From contig NZ_JTHE03000103.1 of NCBI RefSeq assembly GCF_000817775.3, positions 1 through 64,000 of the forward strand: a stretch of DNA of 64,000 nucleotides, read 5' to 3'. The DNA comes from Lyngbya confervoides BDU141951 (lineage in GTDB: Bacteria; Cyanobacteriota; Cyanobacteriia; Thermosynechococcales; Thermosynechococcaceae). This document shows, in pieces, positions 62,769 through 64,000 of the stretch (position 1 is its first letter; every line of letters starts with the position of its first letter). The translations under genes were made by a program, and so were the position numbers. The notes beneath the pieces were generated by a model. That model saw only the letters and a list, made by a program, of their open reading frames with translations, did no database searches and was not told the DNA's origin.

Positions 62769-64000
62769 TTAAAGATTGCGAAGGAGTTGGGTGACGCATG
62801 CAGCGGCGACGCGGATGCTGGAGTTCCAGGAGGTGATATAGGGATAAACCTGGGCGGTCGTCGCCAGATAAATCCGAGACTGCCCCAGTCGGATGCGAGG
62901 TTGATAGCGACTATAGCCGAGGGGATAGATGGGCTCGACGTAGGGGGTTCTAAATAGACGAGTATCCACGATATTGTCAGGGGTGATGCCCAGCGGCGCG
63001 TAGAGGTCCAAGAACTGTTCCAGCCATTCTTTTTCAAGGGTATTGGTGGCGCGTTGGTATAGGTCTGATTGAGGGTGCGTATATTTCATGAGGTAGGCGG
63101 CATGATACCCGCCATAGTGATCGGGCGCAATGAGTGCCGAGGACTCCACCATGCCGTCGAATCCGGTCTGAGATCGGAGGATGGGAGTCCAGTAGTAGCC
63201 CGTCACGGGCCGATCGAGAAAAATCAGAAGATTGATCACGCCCTGATAGGTTAGCTTGGGGAGGGTTGCGGCACCATCGATACCCTGGGCCATCTCAGCC
63301 AATAGGTGCAGAGGGATGGTTGAAATCAGCGCATCAAAGCTAAAGGTGCCCTGTTGCGTGGTGGCGATCACTGCAGAGTCGGACTGCTGAAGCTGAAGAA
63401 CGGGCTGCTCCAAGACCAGATGTCCCCCATGGGCGGCGATCGCTTCGGCCAAGGCCTTAATAAACCCGTATAGTCCTCCTTGGAGATAGCCGCGCTCCCC
63501 CACATTGCTTTCGCGTCCCAGTCGCTTTTTCAGATAGAGACCGGGGAGTTCGCCAGCCTTGGCCCCAAACTTTGCGGCAAACAGAGGCTGCCAAAACAGG
63601 TCCCAAAGATCTGATCCGAACAGCTGCGTGAGCCAGTCGCCCATTGGGGTGTAATCCAGACGCTGATCGTTGCCCAGATATTTCAGCAGAAGCGACATGG
63701 CCCCCAAGCGAACCCGCTGCAGGAAGGAGAGGGGGGTAAATCTAAGCAGATCCAGGGCGCTGTTGAAGGGATAATGATGGCCCTGGTAGACCATTCCCAT
63801 AAAGGTTTTTTGCCAGTAGAGCCGATCTGAGAGACCTAGATCCTCGATGAGCTGCAGGAAATAGTCGTCACTGGGCATGATGCAGTGATAAAAGCGGTCA
63901 ATCTGCCGACCTTGATGCTCAAAAAAGGTGCCCAGACCCCCGAGCTGAGGGCTAGACTCCAGGACTGTAACCTGATGCCCTTGGGTGGCCAGCCGGTAGG
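62769..64000 (-). CDS. FAD-dependent amine oxidase-like protein, partial
   Basis: The frame reads leftward from the right window edge, so the N-terminus is missing. The first visible part (YRLATQGHQVTVLESSPQLG) continues the FAD-binding Rossmann motif, followed by GGLGTFFEHQGRQIDRFYHC. The C-terminal half has LALI-like blocks FDALISTIPLHLLAEM and FRTPYVEPIYPLGYSRY. It fits the protoporphyrinogen oxidase/amine oxidase flavoprotein superfamily (NAD(P)-binding Rossmann-like), members of which accompany polysaccharide clusters. It is coupled to the UPF0104 gene. The reaction is unknown. Confidence 0.82.
   Translation of the reverse strand, partial: YRLATQGHQVTVLESSPQLGGLGTFFEHQGRQIDRFYHCIMPSDDYFLQLIEDLGLSDRLYWQKTFMGMVYQGHHYPFNSALDLLRFTPLSFLQRVRLGAMSLLLKYLGNDQRLDYTPMGDWLTQLFGSDLWDLFWQPLFAAKFGAKAGELPGLYLKKRLGRESNVGERGYLQGGLYGFIKALAEAIAAHGGHLVLEQPVLQLQQSDSAVIATTQQGTFSFDALISTIPLHLLAEMAQGIDGAATLPKLTYQGVINLLIFLDRPVTGYYWTPILRSQTGFDGMVESSALIAPDHYGGYHAAYLMKYTHPQSDLYQRATNTLEKEWLEQFLDLYAPLGITPDNIVDTRLFRTPYVEPIYPLGYSRYQPRIRLGQSRIYLATTAQVYPYITSWNSSIRVAAACVTQLLRNL

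Overview
The window is a chromosomal segment of a cyanobacterium. The octamer GCGATCGC (the HIP1 repeat typical of cyanobacterial genomes) is scattered throughout, for example at 8052, 9473 and 13390. The gene set fits: an RpaB-type response regulator, a CBS-CP12 protein, a carotenoid oxygenase, an LrtA-type hibernation factor, a BT1-family transporter, a GUN4-like protein and the neighbouring series nusB-ftsY-PP2C phosphatase. No rRNA, CRISPR array or phage block was seen. One tRNA (His, GTG) is present.

Left end (1-7309, leftward): part of a type 2 BREX (Pgl) phage-defence locus. It reads pglW (NERD + two kinase domains), a Uma2-family nuclease gene lying between the two pgl genes, then pglX (adenine methyltransferase), whose 3' half is cut off by an insertion sequence that runs off the left edge. 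Positions 7310-13600 hold a probable gene relic, a GNAT acetyltransferase, an exported GUN4-like protein, a polar amino acid binding protein with its permease, and a vanadium haloperoxidase with a small membrane-protein gene coupled to it.

Middle (13600-44600): mostly core genes. They include CBS-CP12, radA, rpaB, tRNA-His, a low-molecular-weight phosphatase, a carotenoid oxygenase, a folate/biopterin-type transporter, nusB-ftsY-PP2C phosphatase, a UbiH-like hydroxylase, an MshEN-M23 peptidase, a PEP-CTERM protein, a Wzc-like polysaccharide co-polymerase/kinase, ilvB, hpf (lrtA), lipB, plsX-fabH, a PBP4-type carboxypeptidase, a TPR protein and lepA.

Right end (44629-64000): a surface-polysaccharide region. 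It has one GT4 and four GT2 glycosyltransferases, two paralogous flippases, galE, a polysaccharide deacetylase, membrane proteins, a flavoprotein running off the right edge, and an unusual A-T-TE NRPS-like enzyme whose thioesterase has Cys at the nucleophile position. An IS200/IS605-type tnpB element has landed just upstream of the deacetylase and takes its stop codon from the host sequence. Together these genes could assemble, export and modify a heteropolysaccharide, with the NRPS-like enzyme a candidate for adding an amino- or hydroxy-acid group (inference).
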